From JAZTZP01 sp045637525 (GTDB taxonomy: Bacteria > Bacillota > Clostridia > UBA1381): 6,314 nt of DNA. A model generated the notes under the pieces. It ran no database searches. It was not told where the DNA came from and was given only the letters and a program-made list of their open reading frames with translations. The stretch spans positions 1 to 6,314 of the forward strand of contig JAZTZP010000015.1 in assembly GCA_045637525.1 (NCBI GenBank). Direction: 5' to 3'. Shown piece after piece: positions 1 through 6,174 of this stretch (position 1 is its first letter; each line of letters starts with the position of its first letter). A program made the translations under genes and the position numbers.

Positions 1-123
1 CCTTTGGCGAACATATCGCGTTGACTTCAGTCAACATATCGCTTGCCGGCAGGCAAATATCGCGTCAGCCACAGGCTGACATATCGCTATTATAGTTTAT
101 CGCAGATAAACTATAATTTATCG
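1..123. repeat. Left tandem hairpin array with ATATCGC linkers
   Basis: The constant linker ATATCGC (GCGATAT on the minus strand) occurs at 13-19, 36-42, 57-63 and 81-87, at spacings of 21 to 24 nt. Between linkers lie different perfect inverted repeats: TTGAC/GTCAA (21-25 and 30-34, extended by a G20-C35 pair), TTGCC/GGCAA (43-47 and 52-56), and GTCAGCC/GGCTGAC (64-70 and 74-80). The edge sequence 1-11 looks like a hairpin whose left arm is cut off by the window. The array ends in the AT-rich hairpin at 89-117, followed by TTATCG and then the araC-type ribosome binding site. Each stem has its own sequence but is self-complementary, and the linker is invariant. The array may continue past the left edge. 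The repeats are seen directly; I do not know a function. Confidence 0.9.
89..117. repeat. AT-rich hairpin, left copy of a shared inverted repeat
   Basis: This is a perfect 13-bp stem, ATTATAGTTTATC (89-101) pairing with GATAAACTATAAT (105-117), around a GCA loop. Positions 89-121 are exactly the reverse complement of 6174-6206 at the other end of the window, including the asymmetric loop (GCA here, TGC there), so the two copies face each other in inverted orientation. It ends 6 nt before the ribosome binding site of the downstream regulator gene and, as drawn, does not cover that site. It has no following T-tract on either strand that would make it a normal intrinsic terminator. Confidence 0.9.
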
Positions 124-141
124 AAAGGAGTGTTCATTTTG
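124..141 (+). promoter_or_regulatory. Ribosome binding site and TTG start that fix the AraC-type gene start
   Basis: AAAGGAG at 124-130 is followed by an 8-nt spacer and a TTG codon at 139-141. The open frame runs further upstream to a TTG at 43, but that extension reads through the hairpin array and has no ribosome binding site. TTG at 139 is therefore the preferred start. ATT at 136 and GTG at 130 are in frame but badly spaced. I see no convincing sigma-A promoter between the array and this site, so transcription probably starts upstream of the window or within the array. Confidence 0.75.
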
Positions 142-1014
142 GATTTTAAGCTTCAGGAATTGAAAACCCCGCTTTCTGTTTCAAGAATTGCAAATATTCA
201 TTACTTTGAATTTACAAGTAAATATCATACACCCGATGACTCTCATAATTTCTGGGAGCTGCTTTATGTAGACAACGGCTCAATAAATGTTAATTCCGAA
301 AATTACTCCGGAATACTTTCAGACAATCAGCTTATAATACATCGCCCAAACGAAAGACACTCTTTAAAATGTACCGATGATATAAGCCCGAATATAATCA
401 TTATAGGCTTTGAATGCTTTTCCGATGAGCTTGATATTTTTTGTCATGCACCCGTTTTACTGCAGCAAAATCATAAAAAAATGCTTTCGGAAATTATGAA
501 AGAGGGCATGAATGTCTTTGCACCACCGTATGATATTCCAAACACTCTTGAAATGAAGAAAAGAGAAGTATATCCTTTTGCCTCTGAACAACTGCTTAAA
601 ATAAACCTTGAAGCGTTCCTGATTACGCTTATACGTGAATATACCCAGCCGGATATTTCCGAAAAAAATGATATTTTATCAGACAACGAGCTTTCCGACA
701 TCCTAAAATATATAACCGAGCATTACACAGAAAATATTTCTCTTAATAATATCTGCTTTTTGTTTAATACAAATAAAACAACACTCTGCCGTAGCTTTAA
801 AAATGAATACGGAGTAACTGTTCTCGGTTACATAAACCGTCTTAAAATAAAAGCCGCAAAAAAGTATCTCAGAACTCAGAATACATCCATCACACAGATT
901 TCCGAAATGCTTGGATTCAGCTCAATCCATTATTTCTGTCGTTTTTTTAAAAAACACACAGGGCTTAAGCCAAACGAATATATAAAGACAATAAAATCGC
1001 ATCTGAACCTATAA
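139..1014 (+). CDS. AraC family transcriptional regulator
   Basis: The 291-residue protein has the two-part layout of AraC/XylS regulators. An N-terminal cupin-like sensing domain covers about residues 15-100, with family-like stretches such as FWELLYVDNGSINV and LIIHRPNERHSL. A C-terminal DNA-binding domain covers about residues 187-287 with two helix-turn-helix units. The first is around residues 199-225 (NISLNNICFLFNTNKTTLCR); the second is around 249-281 and carries the classic signature ISEMLGFSSIHYFCRFFKKHTGLKPNEY in two parts, ISEMLGFSSIHYFCR and FKKHTGLKPNEY. Such proteins usually bind a small ligand and activate nearby catabolic or transport genes. The gene stands alone: a hairpin array lies immediately upstream and the convergent nfo gene lies downstream across a shared terminator. 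Target and ligand cannot be read from the window. The start is TTG with a good ribosome binding site. No signal peptide or membrane segment is seen. Confidence 0.9.
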   Translation: MDFKLQELKTPLSVSRIANIHYFEFTSKYHTPDDSHNFWELLYVDNGSINVNSENYSGILSDNQLIIHRPNERHSLKCTDDISPNIIIIGFECFSDELDIFCHAPVLLQQNHKKMLSEIMKEGMNVFAPPYDIPNTLEMKKREVYPFASEQLLKINLEAFLITLIREYTQPDISEKNDILSDNELSDILKYITEHYTENISLNNICFLFNTNKTTLCRSFKNEYGVTVLGYINRLKIKAAKKYLRTQNTSITQISEMLGFSSIHYFCRFFKKHTGLKPNEYIKTIKSHLNL

Positions 1015-1047
1015 ATAAATCCACCGGGATGGGTGGATTTATTTATA
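1010..1047. terminator. Bidirectional stem-loop terminator between convergent genes
   Basis: A perfect 16-bp stem pairs 1010-1025 with 1032-1047 around the loop GGGATG. Its core is AAATCCACC/GGTGGATTT, with AT-rich flanks (TTTATTTATA on the plus strand and the matching sequence on the minus strand). It overlaps the stop codon of the AraC-type gene (1012-1014) and sits a few bases beyond the nfo stop codon (1053-1055). It can therefore serve transcripts from both directions. The U-tract is interrupted by A residues, so strength is uncertain, but stem length and placement are typical. Confidence 0.85.
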
Positions 1048-1052
1048 CTGTT

Positions 1053-1886
1053 CTATCTCTTATATAAAGACCTCAAAAGCTCTATTTCCTTTTTATATCC
1101 GTCAAGCTCGTTTGGTGTTTCAAGATTAAACGGCAAGTAACAAAGTCTTTCATTGTTTATAACATTAACAATTGTATCAAGTCCCAAAAACCCTTCACCT
1201 ATTTTCTCATGTCTGTCCTTATGAGACTCAGGCGGATTTTTCGAGTCGTTTAAATGAATTGCTTTTAACCTGTCAAGCCCTATTATCCGGTCAAACTCGT
1301 CTAAAACACCGTCAAGATTATTTATAATATCATACCCGGCATCGGAAACATGGCAAGTATCAAGGCATACACCGATTTTTTCTTTACAGCTTGTGTTGTC
1401 GATTATCGCTTTAATCTCTTCAAAGCTTCTTCCGACCTCCGAGCCCTTGCCCGCCATGGTTTCCAACAGCACAGTAGTTTTCATATCGGGATAAAGCACA
1501 CGGTTTAATAAATCGCATATAAGCTCTATACCAACTTCAACTCCCTGCTGTACATGACTTCCCGGATGAAAGTTATATACATTCCCCGGAACATATTCCA
1601 TACGCTCTAAATCCTCGCTCATTGCACGGTATGCAAAGTCACGTGTCTTTGCATCCGCCGAACAGGCATTTAAAGTGTATGGAGCATGAGCAACTATCAC
1701 TCCTATACCGTTTTCTTTTGCAAATTCCATATAATCCTTTGTATCCTGAACATCAAGAGGCTTAATACTGCCGCCCCTCGGGTTTCTTGTAAAAAACTGA
1801 AACGTATTAGCTCCAATCTCAACCGCCGTTTTCCCCATTGCAAGAAATCCGTTTGATGATGATAAATGACATCCTATTTTTAACAC
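1053..1886 (-). CDS. nfo: Deoxyribonuclease IV (AP endonuclease Nfo)
   Basis: Endonuclease IV cleaves the backbone 5' of abasic sites in DNA base-excision repair, using three metal ions (normally zinc) in a TIM barrel. The 277-residue protein has the usual family length. All nine expected metal ligands can be placed: H67 (VAHAPY), H107 (NFHPGSH), E142 (LETMAG), D176 and H179 (CLDTCH), H211 (AIHLND), D224 and H226 (KDRHEKIGEG), and E256 (NLETP). The start is GTG at 1884-1886, with AAAGGAG at 1893-1899 and a 6-nt spacer. The start overlaps the last 7 nt of the upstream TsaD-like gene, which implies translational coupling. It is the last gene of the nusB operon and ends at the shared terminator. 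The protein is cytoplasmic and appears intact. Confidence 0.97.
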   Translation of the reverse strand: MLKIGCHLSSSNGFLAMGKTAVEIGANTFQFFTRNPRGGSIKPLDVQDTKDYMEFAKENGIGVIVAHAPYTLNACSADAKTRDFAYRAMSEDLERMEYVPGNVYNFHPGSHVQQGVEVGIELICDLLNRVLYPDMKTTVLLETMAGKGSEVGRSFEEIKAIIDNTSCKEKIGVCLDTCHVSDAGYDIINNLDGVLDEFDRIIGLDRLKAIHLNDSKNPPESHKDRHEKIGEGFLGLDTIVNVINNERLCYLPFNLETPNELDGYKKEIELLRSLYKR

Positions 1887-2815
1887 TCTGTTCTCCTTTC
1901 CGCATCCGCAAGCTTCCCGAGAATTGCCGTACCTACGGCGTTATCCGTCGATAACTCACGTGATGCAAATAAAACCTTTCCTTTTACATTTTCATTTATA
2001 TATTTTCTTAAAACCGAATTTGACGCCACACCGCCTGCAATAAGCACAGTATCTGCCGTATGCTTTTCAATACAGTAATTAAGCGCCTTTCCCAGTGCTT
2101 CACTTACACAGTTTAAAACTCCCAAACAAATATCGGCAGGCACTGAATTTTCAAAAAACTGTCCGCATTTAGTCTCCGCTCCGGAAAAATTTATATCTCC
2201 GCCCTTAACGCTCACGGGAAGCTTTACGGGATTTTCTGAACAAAGAGAAACAGCGTCAAACTCTTTTCCGCACGGAAAAGCCATGCCGAGTGCCACTCCG
2301 ACTCTGTCTATAAGCTGTCCCGCACTTATATCAAGTGTTCCGCCAATAATCTCATTATCAAACCCATAACCGTTATATGAGGACAGCAAAATCTCAGTTG
2401 TACCACCGGAAAGATGAACAGATATAAAAGGCTTATTCAGAAGTTCCCATGCATCACATGAATATATCCCTGCCATTATATGCCCGTCCTGATGACTGAA
2501 CTTATAAAGCGGTACATTTAAAGCCTTCGCTAAAACCTCGCCATAGCTTTCGCCTACCGTAAACACCGGCATATACGAGCCGTCAACATTTCTGGGCTTT
2601 GAGCTTACCGACACCGCTTTTATCCTGTCAGCATATCCCGAAACAGCATCAAAAACCTCAGCCATCTGTTTTATATGCAAAAAGACAGCGTCGCTCTGCC
2701 GAAGTCCGCGCTGCCCTTCTTTTACCGGAAGGATTTTCCGACTGTTTGTAACATCGCCGTCGCAAAAAACCGCAACGCTTGTTGTATAATTACTTGTGTC
2801 TATTCCAAGATACAT
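1880..2815 (-). CDS. TsaD/Kae1-like (Gcp/M22 family) paralogue
   Basis: The 311-residue protein belongs to the ASKHA-fold Kae1/TsaD/YgjD family, historically labelled O-sialoglycoprotein endopeptidase. Visible motifs are: an N-terminal phosphate-binding strand LGIDTSNYTTSVAVF (residues 3-17); the metal-binding HQDGH (H108, H112); HLSGGTTE (134-141); GGTLDISAGQLIDRVGVALG (158-177); NFSGAETK (209-216); AGGVASN (260-266); and STDNAVG with the expected third metal ligand D291. True TsaD, which transfers threonylcarbamoyl to A37 of tRNA, is usually about 335-345 residues with an N-terminal ETSCDET motif. Here the protein is shorter and that motif is replaced by DTSNYTTS. This fits a clostridial paralogue that, from memory, is found beside nusB in many Clostridia and whose biochemical role is not established. 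It starts one base after the nusB stop and overlaps nfo. The nearest ribosome binding site (GGAG) is about 13 nt away, so coupling to nusB translation is likely. Confidence 0.85.
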   Translation of the reverse strand: MYLGIDTSNYTTSVAVFCDGDVTNSRKILPVKEGQRGLRQSDAVFLHIKQMAEVFDAVSGYADRIKAVSVSSKPRNVDGSYMPVFTVGESYGEVLAKALNVPLYKFSHQDGHIMAGIYSCDAWELLNKPFISVHLSGGTTEILLSSYNGYGFDNEIIGGTLDISAGQLIDRVGVALGMAFPCGKEFDAVSLCSENPVKLPVSVKGGDINFSGAETKCGQFFENSVPADICLGVLNCVSEALGKALNYCIEKHTADTVLIAGGVASNSVLRKYINENVKGKVLFASRELSTDNAVGTAILGKLADAERRTEC

Positions 2816-2816
2816 T

Positions 2817-3221
2817 TTATTTTTCTATCTCCCTGATAACAGATGCGAGTATTCCGTTTACAAATCCCGGGTCCTTTTCATCACCGTAAGCCTTTGATAT
2901 TTCAACAGCCTCATTTATCGCAACACTTCCGGGCACATCATCCTCATACTTCATTTCATACACCGCAAGACGAAGAACAGCATAAGAAACCTTAGATAAA
3001 CGCTTCAGAGTCCATCCGCTTCTCAAATATTTTTGTATTATTTCATCAAGCTCCTGCTGTTTTTCTGCCGTTCCGCGAACTACACGCTCAATGTACGGAG
3101 TTTTGAAATATTCAGGATTTTCCACTCTTTCTATGTCAATAACCTCAGCAGCATCCACAACACCTGCCTGAAATATAAGCTCAAACGCTTTCTTTCTTAA
3201 ATCACTTCTTGTTATCTTCAT
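2817..3221 (-). CDS. nusB: Transcription antitermination factor NusB
   Basis: NusB binds boxA RNA together with ribosomal protein S10 and keeps RNA polymerase processive on rRNA operons. The 134-residue product is the normal size for this all-helical protein. It shows the typical N-terminal helix (SDLRKKAFELIFQ, residues 6-18), the WTLKRLSKVSYAVLRLAVYE region (70-89), VAINEAVEISKAYG (100-113) and FVNGIL (120-125). In many NusB proteins an Asp lies where S79 is found here (KVSYAVLR versus a typical I-D-R-A-I-L-R), a small departure. I chose ATG at 3219-3221 because AAAGGA at 3231-3236 stands 9 nt upstream. An in-frame ATG at 3237-3239 adds six residues but lacks a ribosome binding site. It is the first conserved gene after the promoter at 3392-3420. 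Confidence 0.93.
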   Translation of the reverse strand: MKITRSDLRKKAFELIFQAGVVDAAEVIDIERVENPEYFKTPYIERVVRGTAEKQQELDEIIQKYLRSGWTLKRLSKVSYAVLRLAVYEMKYEDDVPGSVAINEAVEISKAYGDEKDPGFVNGILASVIREIEK

Positions 3222-3239
3222 TTTCCTTAGTCCTTTCAT

Positions 3240-3344
3240 TTAAGAATTCAGCCTCATTATGTGAATACAGACCGCAAATGTGACTTTATTTTTCCTTATC
3301 TCTGACTTAAGATTTCTGAAAAATATTCCCGGCCTTCGTTTCAT
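3240..3344 (-). pseudogene. 34-codon ORF ahead of nusB, possible remnant of a membrane-protein gene
   Basis: Between the operon promoter and nusB an ATG-started frame of 34 codons runs to a TAA immediately adjoining the ATG at 3239. It encodes a basic peptide starting MKRRPGIFFRNL and containing LKSEIRKNKVTFAV, then CIHIMRLNS. From memory, this resembles the N-terminus of a small clostridial membrane-protein family in which a basic stretch leads into FxVYxxLRLLVI and a first transmembrane helix. Here the frame stops just where the membrane helix should begin, so the best guess is a truncated remnant. The ribosome binding site is poor: GAGG lies only 2 nt before the ATG. It could instead be a short leader peptide or simply chance. 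No family search was possible. Confidence 0.35.
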
Positions 3345-3391
3345 AACCTCAAGTCTTCTCGTATTATCAGTAAAATTCCATTATATTATTT

Positions 3392-3420
3392 ATTATACCA
3401 AATAAATGGCAAATCGTCAA
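3392..3420 (-). promoter_or_regulatory. Sigma-A promoter of the nusB operon
   Basis: On the minus strand, TTGACG (3415-3420) and TATAAT (3392-3397) are separated by exactly 17 nt, which matches the sigma-A consensus at 11 of 12 positions. Transcription should begin near 3385, leaving about 40 nt before the 34-codon ORF and about 165 nt before nusB. No riboswitch-like or attenuator structure is evident in this leader. Confidence 0.88.
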
Positions 3421-3469
3421 TATACAAAGTAAAATTTCTTTATTTATTTTTGCATCAATCAGTTTTAAA

Positions 3470-4150
3470 TTAATTTAATGACAGCTCCTTTACCTCTCCC
3501 GGTTTCAAGCTTTCGTCAAGTACAATATCCCCCATTGAAATACGCTTTAAATATTCAACCTCTTTCCCCACATATCCGCACATTCTTTTCACCTGATGGA
3601 ATTTCCCCTCGCATATGCTTATATATACCTCTTTGGGATTTTCGCATATTTCAAGCTTTGCCGGCTTTGCTGTAAAATCGCTGAGCGGTATTCCGCCGGC
3701 AAAAATTTCTATATCCTTCTCCTCTGCCGGTTTATCTAAGACGGCAAAATATTTTTTATATACCTCTTTTTTCGGAGACGTCATTTTATGCGCATACTCT
3801 CCGTCATTTGTAAGTATTAAAAGCCCCTCGGTATCTATATCCAGCCTGCCGACACAAAACGGCTCATAATGCCTGTATTTTTCGGGCAAAAGCTCCGTTA
3901 CTACCGGATAATGCCTGTCCTCCGTTGCCGAAACATACCCTGCCGGCTTATTAAGCATCAGATAAATATATTTTTTATACTCTATTCTCTCTCCCGACAG
4001 CGTTATTATATCATTTGTCTCATCCGCCTTCATATCGGCACTCTTTACCGTCTGTCCGTTAACGGTAACAGCACCCTGTTTCACAAGCTGTTTTATTTCT
4101 TTTCTCGACAGCGGAGTACATTCCGACAGCAGTTTATCCAATCTCATCAT
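3470..4150 (-). CDS. rsuA: RsuA-type 16S rRNA pseudouridine synthase
   Basis: The 226-residue protein combines an N-terminal S4 RNA-binding domain (about residues 2-50: MRLDKLLSE, SRKEIKQLVKQGAVTVNG) with an RsuA/RluB/RluF-type pseudouridine synthase domain (about 62-224). The catalytic aspartate is D104 in GRLDIDTEGLLILTNDG. Other family marks are LMLNKPAGYVSATED (64-78), KYFAVLDKP (133-141), EGKFHQVKRM (181-190) and the closing PGEVKEL. Length and the EGKFHQVKRM/PGEVKEL ending favour RsuA-like enzymes, which modify U516 of 16S rRNA, over RluB or RluF, but exact substrate cannot be proved by inspection. It follows mnmE by 12 nt in the same operon. Two adjacent ATG codons (4150 and 4147) can start it; the ribosome binding site, TAGGG about 10 nt upstream of the first, is weak. 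No clear GC-rich terminator follows; an AT palindrome at 3465-3478 overlaps the stop codon. Confidence 0.88.
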   Translation of the reverse strand: MMRLDKLLSECTPLSRKEIKQLVKQGAVTVNGQTVKSADMKADETNDIITLSGERIEYKKYIYLMLNKPAGYVSATEDRHYPVVTELLPEKYRHYEPFCVGRLDIDTEGLLILTNDGEYAHKMTSPKKEVYKKYFAVLDKPAEEKDIEIFAGGIPLSDFTAKPAKLEICENPKEVYISICEGKFHQVKRMCGYVGKEVEYLKRISMGDIVLDESLKPGEVKELSLN

Positions 4151-4162
4151 TTATCATTTACC

Positions 4163-5521
4163 CTACTTTCCTACACAAAATCTGTGGAAAATTTCAGCAA
4201 CAACATCTTCCGATACCGTTGCACCCGTAATTTCACCAAGACTGTCCATTGCGTTATTCATGTCAATTGTAATTAAATCCTGAGGAATTCCGCATTCCAT
4301 CGCCTCAATAGCCTTTAAGAGCGACTCCGAAGCTTCACGGACCGCTGTTTTATGACGCATATTGGTTATAATGGAGTTATCCTCAGCCATTATCGCTCCC
4401 ATATCAAACATTTTCTTTATTTGCTCTGCAAGCTCAGTTAGCCCCTCGCCCGTTTTAGCAGAAATCGGAATAACCGCCGCATTATCAGGCTCTTTAACAG
4501 GAATATAATCACCCGCATCGGTTTTATTAACCGCTATTATACGCTGTTTACCTCTCGTTTCCTCAAGTACAGCTCTGTCAGCGTCATCAATACCCGTTAC
4601 AGCATCCGTAAGAACTATTACAAGATCAGCGTTTTCTATCGCCTCTCTCGATCGGCTCACACCTATTTTTTCAACCGGGTCATCCGTTTCATGAATACCT
4701 GCCGTATCAAACAAAACTATCGGCAGTCCGTAAAAATTCACACTCTCCGTTATAACGTCTCTCGTAGTTCCTGCAATATCGGTAACAATCGCCCTCTGTG
4801 TCCCCGAAAAACGGTTTAAAAGGCTTGATTTTCCCACATTCGGCTTTCCGGCGATAGCCGTTTTAATTCCCTCGGCTACTATTCGTCCGTTTTCCGATTC
4901 CTTCAATAATTTTTCAAGTCTTCGGAGGCAATTTCTGAGTGTATCCGTTATATCTGTCCGTGTTACATCCTCTAAATCCTCATCAGGATAATCAATTGCA
5001 ACCTGCATCCCGGCGGCAAGGCTTATAAGCGTGTTTCTTACCTCTGTTATACGGCTTTCCAACGAGCCTTCAAGCTGTGAAAATGCATTTTTACGGCTTA
5101 ACTCCGTTTTAGCATTTATCAGGTCAATTACCGCCTCAGCACGTGATAAATCCATTTTACCGTTTAAAAACGCACGTTTCGTAAACTCGCCCGGCTCTGC
5201 CGGATACGCACCGGCAGCAAAGCAAATATCAAGGATTTTCTCTGTCACCGAAATTCCGCCATGACAGTTTATTTCAACCACATCTTCACCCGTATAAGTC
5301 TTCGGAGCTTTCATTATACTGAGAAGCACCTCATCTGTATGTTTCCCGTTTTTGTCGCATATAAATCCATAATGAATTGTATGACTGCCTGCATTTTTTA
5401 TCTTATCGGGGGCAGAAAATATCCTCGCTGCGATTTCAAAAGCATCTTCACCGCTTATACGTATAATGGAAACACCACCCGTACCTCTTGGAGTGGCTAT
5501 TGCCGCTATTGTCCTTTCCAT
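4163..5521 (-). CDS. mnmE: tRNA uridine-5-carboxymethylaminomethyl modification GTPase MnmE
   Basis: MnmE (TrmE) acts with MnmG to put a carboxymethylaminomethyl or aminomethyl group on wobble U34 of certain tRNAs, using a folate one-carbon unit and GTP hydrolysis. The 452-residue product is of normal length. It shows the N-terminal folate-binding domain (MERTIAAIATPRGTGGVSIIR; EINCHGG at 84-90; PGEFTKRAFLNGKMDLSRAEA at 110-130). It also has the inserted G domain with G1 GKPNVGKS (225-232), G2 TDIAGTTRD (247-255), G3 DTAG (272-275), G4 NKTD (332-335) and G5 SAK (354-356), and the C-terminal catalytic FCVGK with C449. The start at 5519-5521 is fixed by AGGAGG at 5529-5534 with a 7-nt spacer. 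A longer frame to 5572 reads through a terminator hairpin and is rejected. It lies between nrdR and the rsuA-type gene; mnmG is not present in the window. Confidence 0.97.
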   Translation of the reverse strand: MERTIAAIATPRGTGGVSIIRISGEDAFEIAARIFSAPDKIKNAGSHTIHYGFICDKNGKHTDEVLLSIMKAPKTYTGEDVVEINCHGGISVTEKILDICFAAGAYPAEPGEFTKRAFLNGKMDLSRAEAVIDLINAKTELSRKNAFSQLEGSLESRITEVRNTLISLAAGMQVAIDYPDEDLEDVTRTDITDTLRNCLRRLEKLLKESENGRIVAEGIKTAIAGKPNVGKSSLLNRFSGTQRAIVTDIAGTTRDVITESVNFYGLPIVLFDTAGIHETDDPVEKIGVSRSREAIENADLVIVLTDAVTGIDDADRAVLEETRGKQRIIAVNKTDAGDYIPVKEPDNAAVIPISAKTGEGLTELAEQIKKMFDMGAIMAEDNSIITNMRHKTAVREASESLLKAIEAMECGIPQDLITIDMNNAMDSLGEITGATVSEDVVAEIFHRFCVGK

Positions 5522-5528
5522 AGTAAAT

Positions 5529-5534
5529 CCTCCT
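5529..5534 (-). promoter_or_regulatory. Ribosome binding site fixing the mnmE start
   Basis: A full AGGAGG lies 7 nt before the ATG at 5519-5521. It settles the mnmE start in favour of the residue that begins the conserved MERTIAAIATP motif, rather than the ATG 17 codons upstream, which lies inside the terminator-like hairpin. Confidence 0.9.
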
Positions 5535-5543
5535 GAGATTTTC

Positions 5544-5570
5544 AAAAAAAAGCCGCTGAATTTAAGCGGC
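5544..5570 (-). terminator. Rho-independent terminator after nrdR
   Basis: Read on the minus strand, the stem GCCGCT/AGCGGC (5565-5570 with 5552-5557) encloses a 7-nt loop and is followed directly by eight T residues (5551 down to 5544). This is a classic intrinsic terminator. It sits 15 nt after the nrdR stop codon region and only 9 nt before the mnmE ribosome binding site. Either it partly insulates nrdR from mnmE or mnmE is expressed by read-through. Confidence 0.85.
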
Positions 5571-5585
5571 ATTTTTATACTTTTA

Positions 5586-6041
5586 TTACTTTTCTTCTAT
5601 AAGCTTATTAAGCTCAGCCATAAACGAGTGAATATCATCAAAACGCTTATATACCGAAGCAAATCTTACATACGCAACCTCATCAAGGTCTTTGAGCTTT
5701 TCCATAACTCTTTCACCTATTGCATTCGTCTCAATTTCACGAACCATAAGCTGATACAAGTCGTTTTCTATATCATCTGCAACCTTTTCCATCTGCAGAA
5801 GCGTCACCGGCCGCTTTTCGCACGCACGCATTATACCGCCAAGCACCTTACTTCTGTCAAAAGCCTGTCTTGACATGTCTCTTTTTATCACGGCAATCGT
5901 AAGCGTTTCAAGCTTCTCGTATGTAGTAAATCGCTTTTTACAGCTTAAGCATTCCCTGCGTCGTCTTATCGACACGTTTTCCTCCGTCGGCCTTGAATCT
6001 ATTACCTTACTCTCCTCAAATCCGCAATAAGGGCATCTCAT
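5586..6041 (-). CDS. nrdR: Transcriptional repressor NrdR
   Basis: NrdR represses ribonucleotide reductase genes by sensing ATP/dATP levels through an ATP-cone domain. The 151-residue product has the usual length. It shows the N-terminal zinc ribbon with C3, C6 (MRCPYC) and C31, C34 (CLSCKKRFTTYE), the VIDSR and SIRRRREC signatures, and an ATP-cone from about residue 47 to 136 (VIKRDMSRQAFDRSKVLGGI near its start, EVAYVRFASVYKRFDD at its end). The ATG at 6039-6041 is preceded by AGGAG at 6052-6056 with a 10-nt spacer. It is first in the operon and has its own near-consensus promoter; mnmE follows after 64 nt. No nrd structural genes are in the window, so its targets are elsewhere. Confidence 0.97.
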   Translation of the reverse strand: MRCPYCGFEESKVIDSRPTEENVSIRRRRECLSCKKRFTTYEKLETLTIAVIKRDMSRQAFDRSKVLGGIMRACEKRPVTLLQMEKVADDIENDLYQLMVREIETNAIGERVMEKLKDLDEVAYVRFASVYKRFDDIHSFMAELNKLIEEK

Positions 6042-6081
6042 ATAGGCTTCACTCCTGTTCTTGAAATATGACTATAACAAT

Positions 6082-6110
6082 ATTATATACAAAAATTCAT
6101 CCTTTGTCAA
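6082..6110 (-). promoter_or_regulatory. Consensus sigma-A promoter of nrdR
   Basis: On the minus strand, TTGACA (6105-6110) and TATAAT (6082-6087) match the sigma-A consensus at all 12 positions with a 17-nt spacer. Transcription should start near 6075, about 35 nt ahead of the nrdR ATG. The 64 bases between this promoter and the right hairpin array (6111-6174) contain no gene that I can support. Confidence 0.92.
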
Positions 6111-6174
6111 GTGATTTACATAATTTTTAGTCATTTTTTTACTCTCTTAACTGTAATAGGAATCGGGGAAATAA

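Noticed and set aside
1..123. CRISPR array
   Set aside because: The constant parts are only 7 nt, the variable parts are 14-17 nt palindromes rather than unique spacers, and no cas gene is present. The same reasoning applies to the right array at 6210-6314.
43..138. N-terminal extension of the AraC-type protein by 32 residues from an upstream TTG
   Set aside because: It translates through the hairpin array, lacks a ribosome binding site, and the good site at 124-130 points to TTG 139.
3243..3391. Riboswitch or T-box in the nusB leader
   Set aside because: No conserved riboswitch motif, no specifier-type stem and no terminator/antiterminator pair could be found in the leader.
3465..3478. Terminator after the rsuA-type gene at the palindrome TTAAATTAATTTAA
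   Set aside because: It is purely A/T, overlaps the stop codon and has no T-tract, so it is probably chance in AT-rich DNA.
5522..5572. Extension of MnmE by 17 residues from an upstream ATG
   Set aside because: The extension lies in the terminator hairpin, and AGGAGG at 5529-5534 plus the conserved MERTIAAIATP start fix the ATG at 5519-5521.
6076..6092. NrdR box overlapping the nrdR promoter (autoregulation)
   Set aside because: The AT-rich ACAATATTATATAC stretch is only loosely like an NrdR box, is single rather than a tandem pair, and is largely explained by the -10 element.
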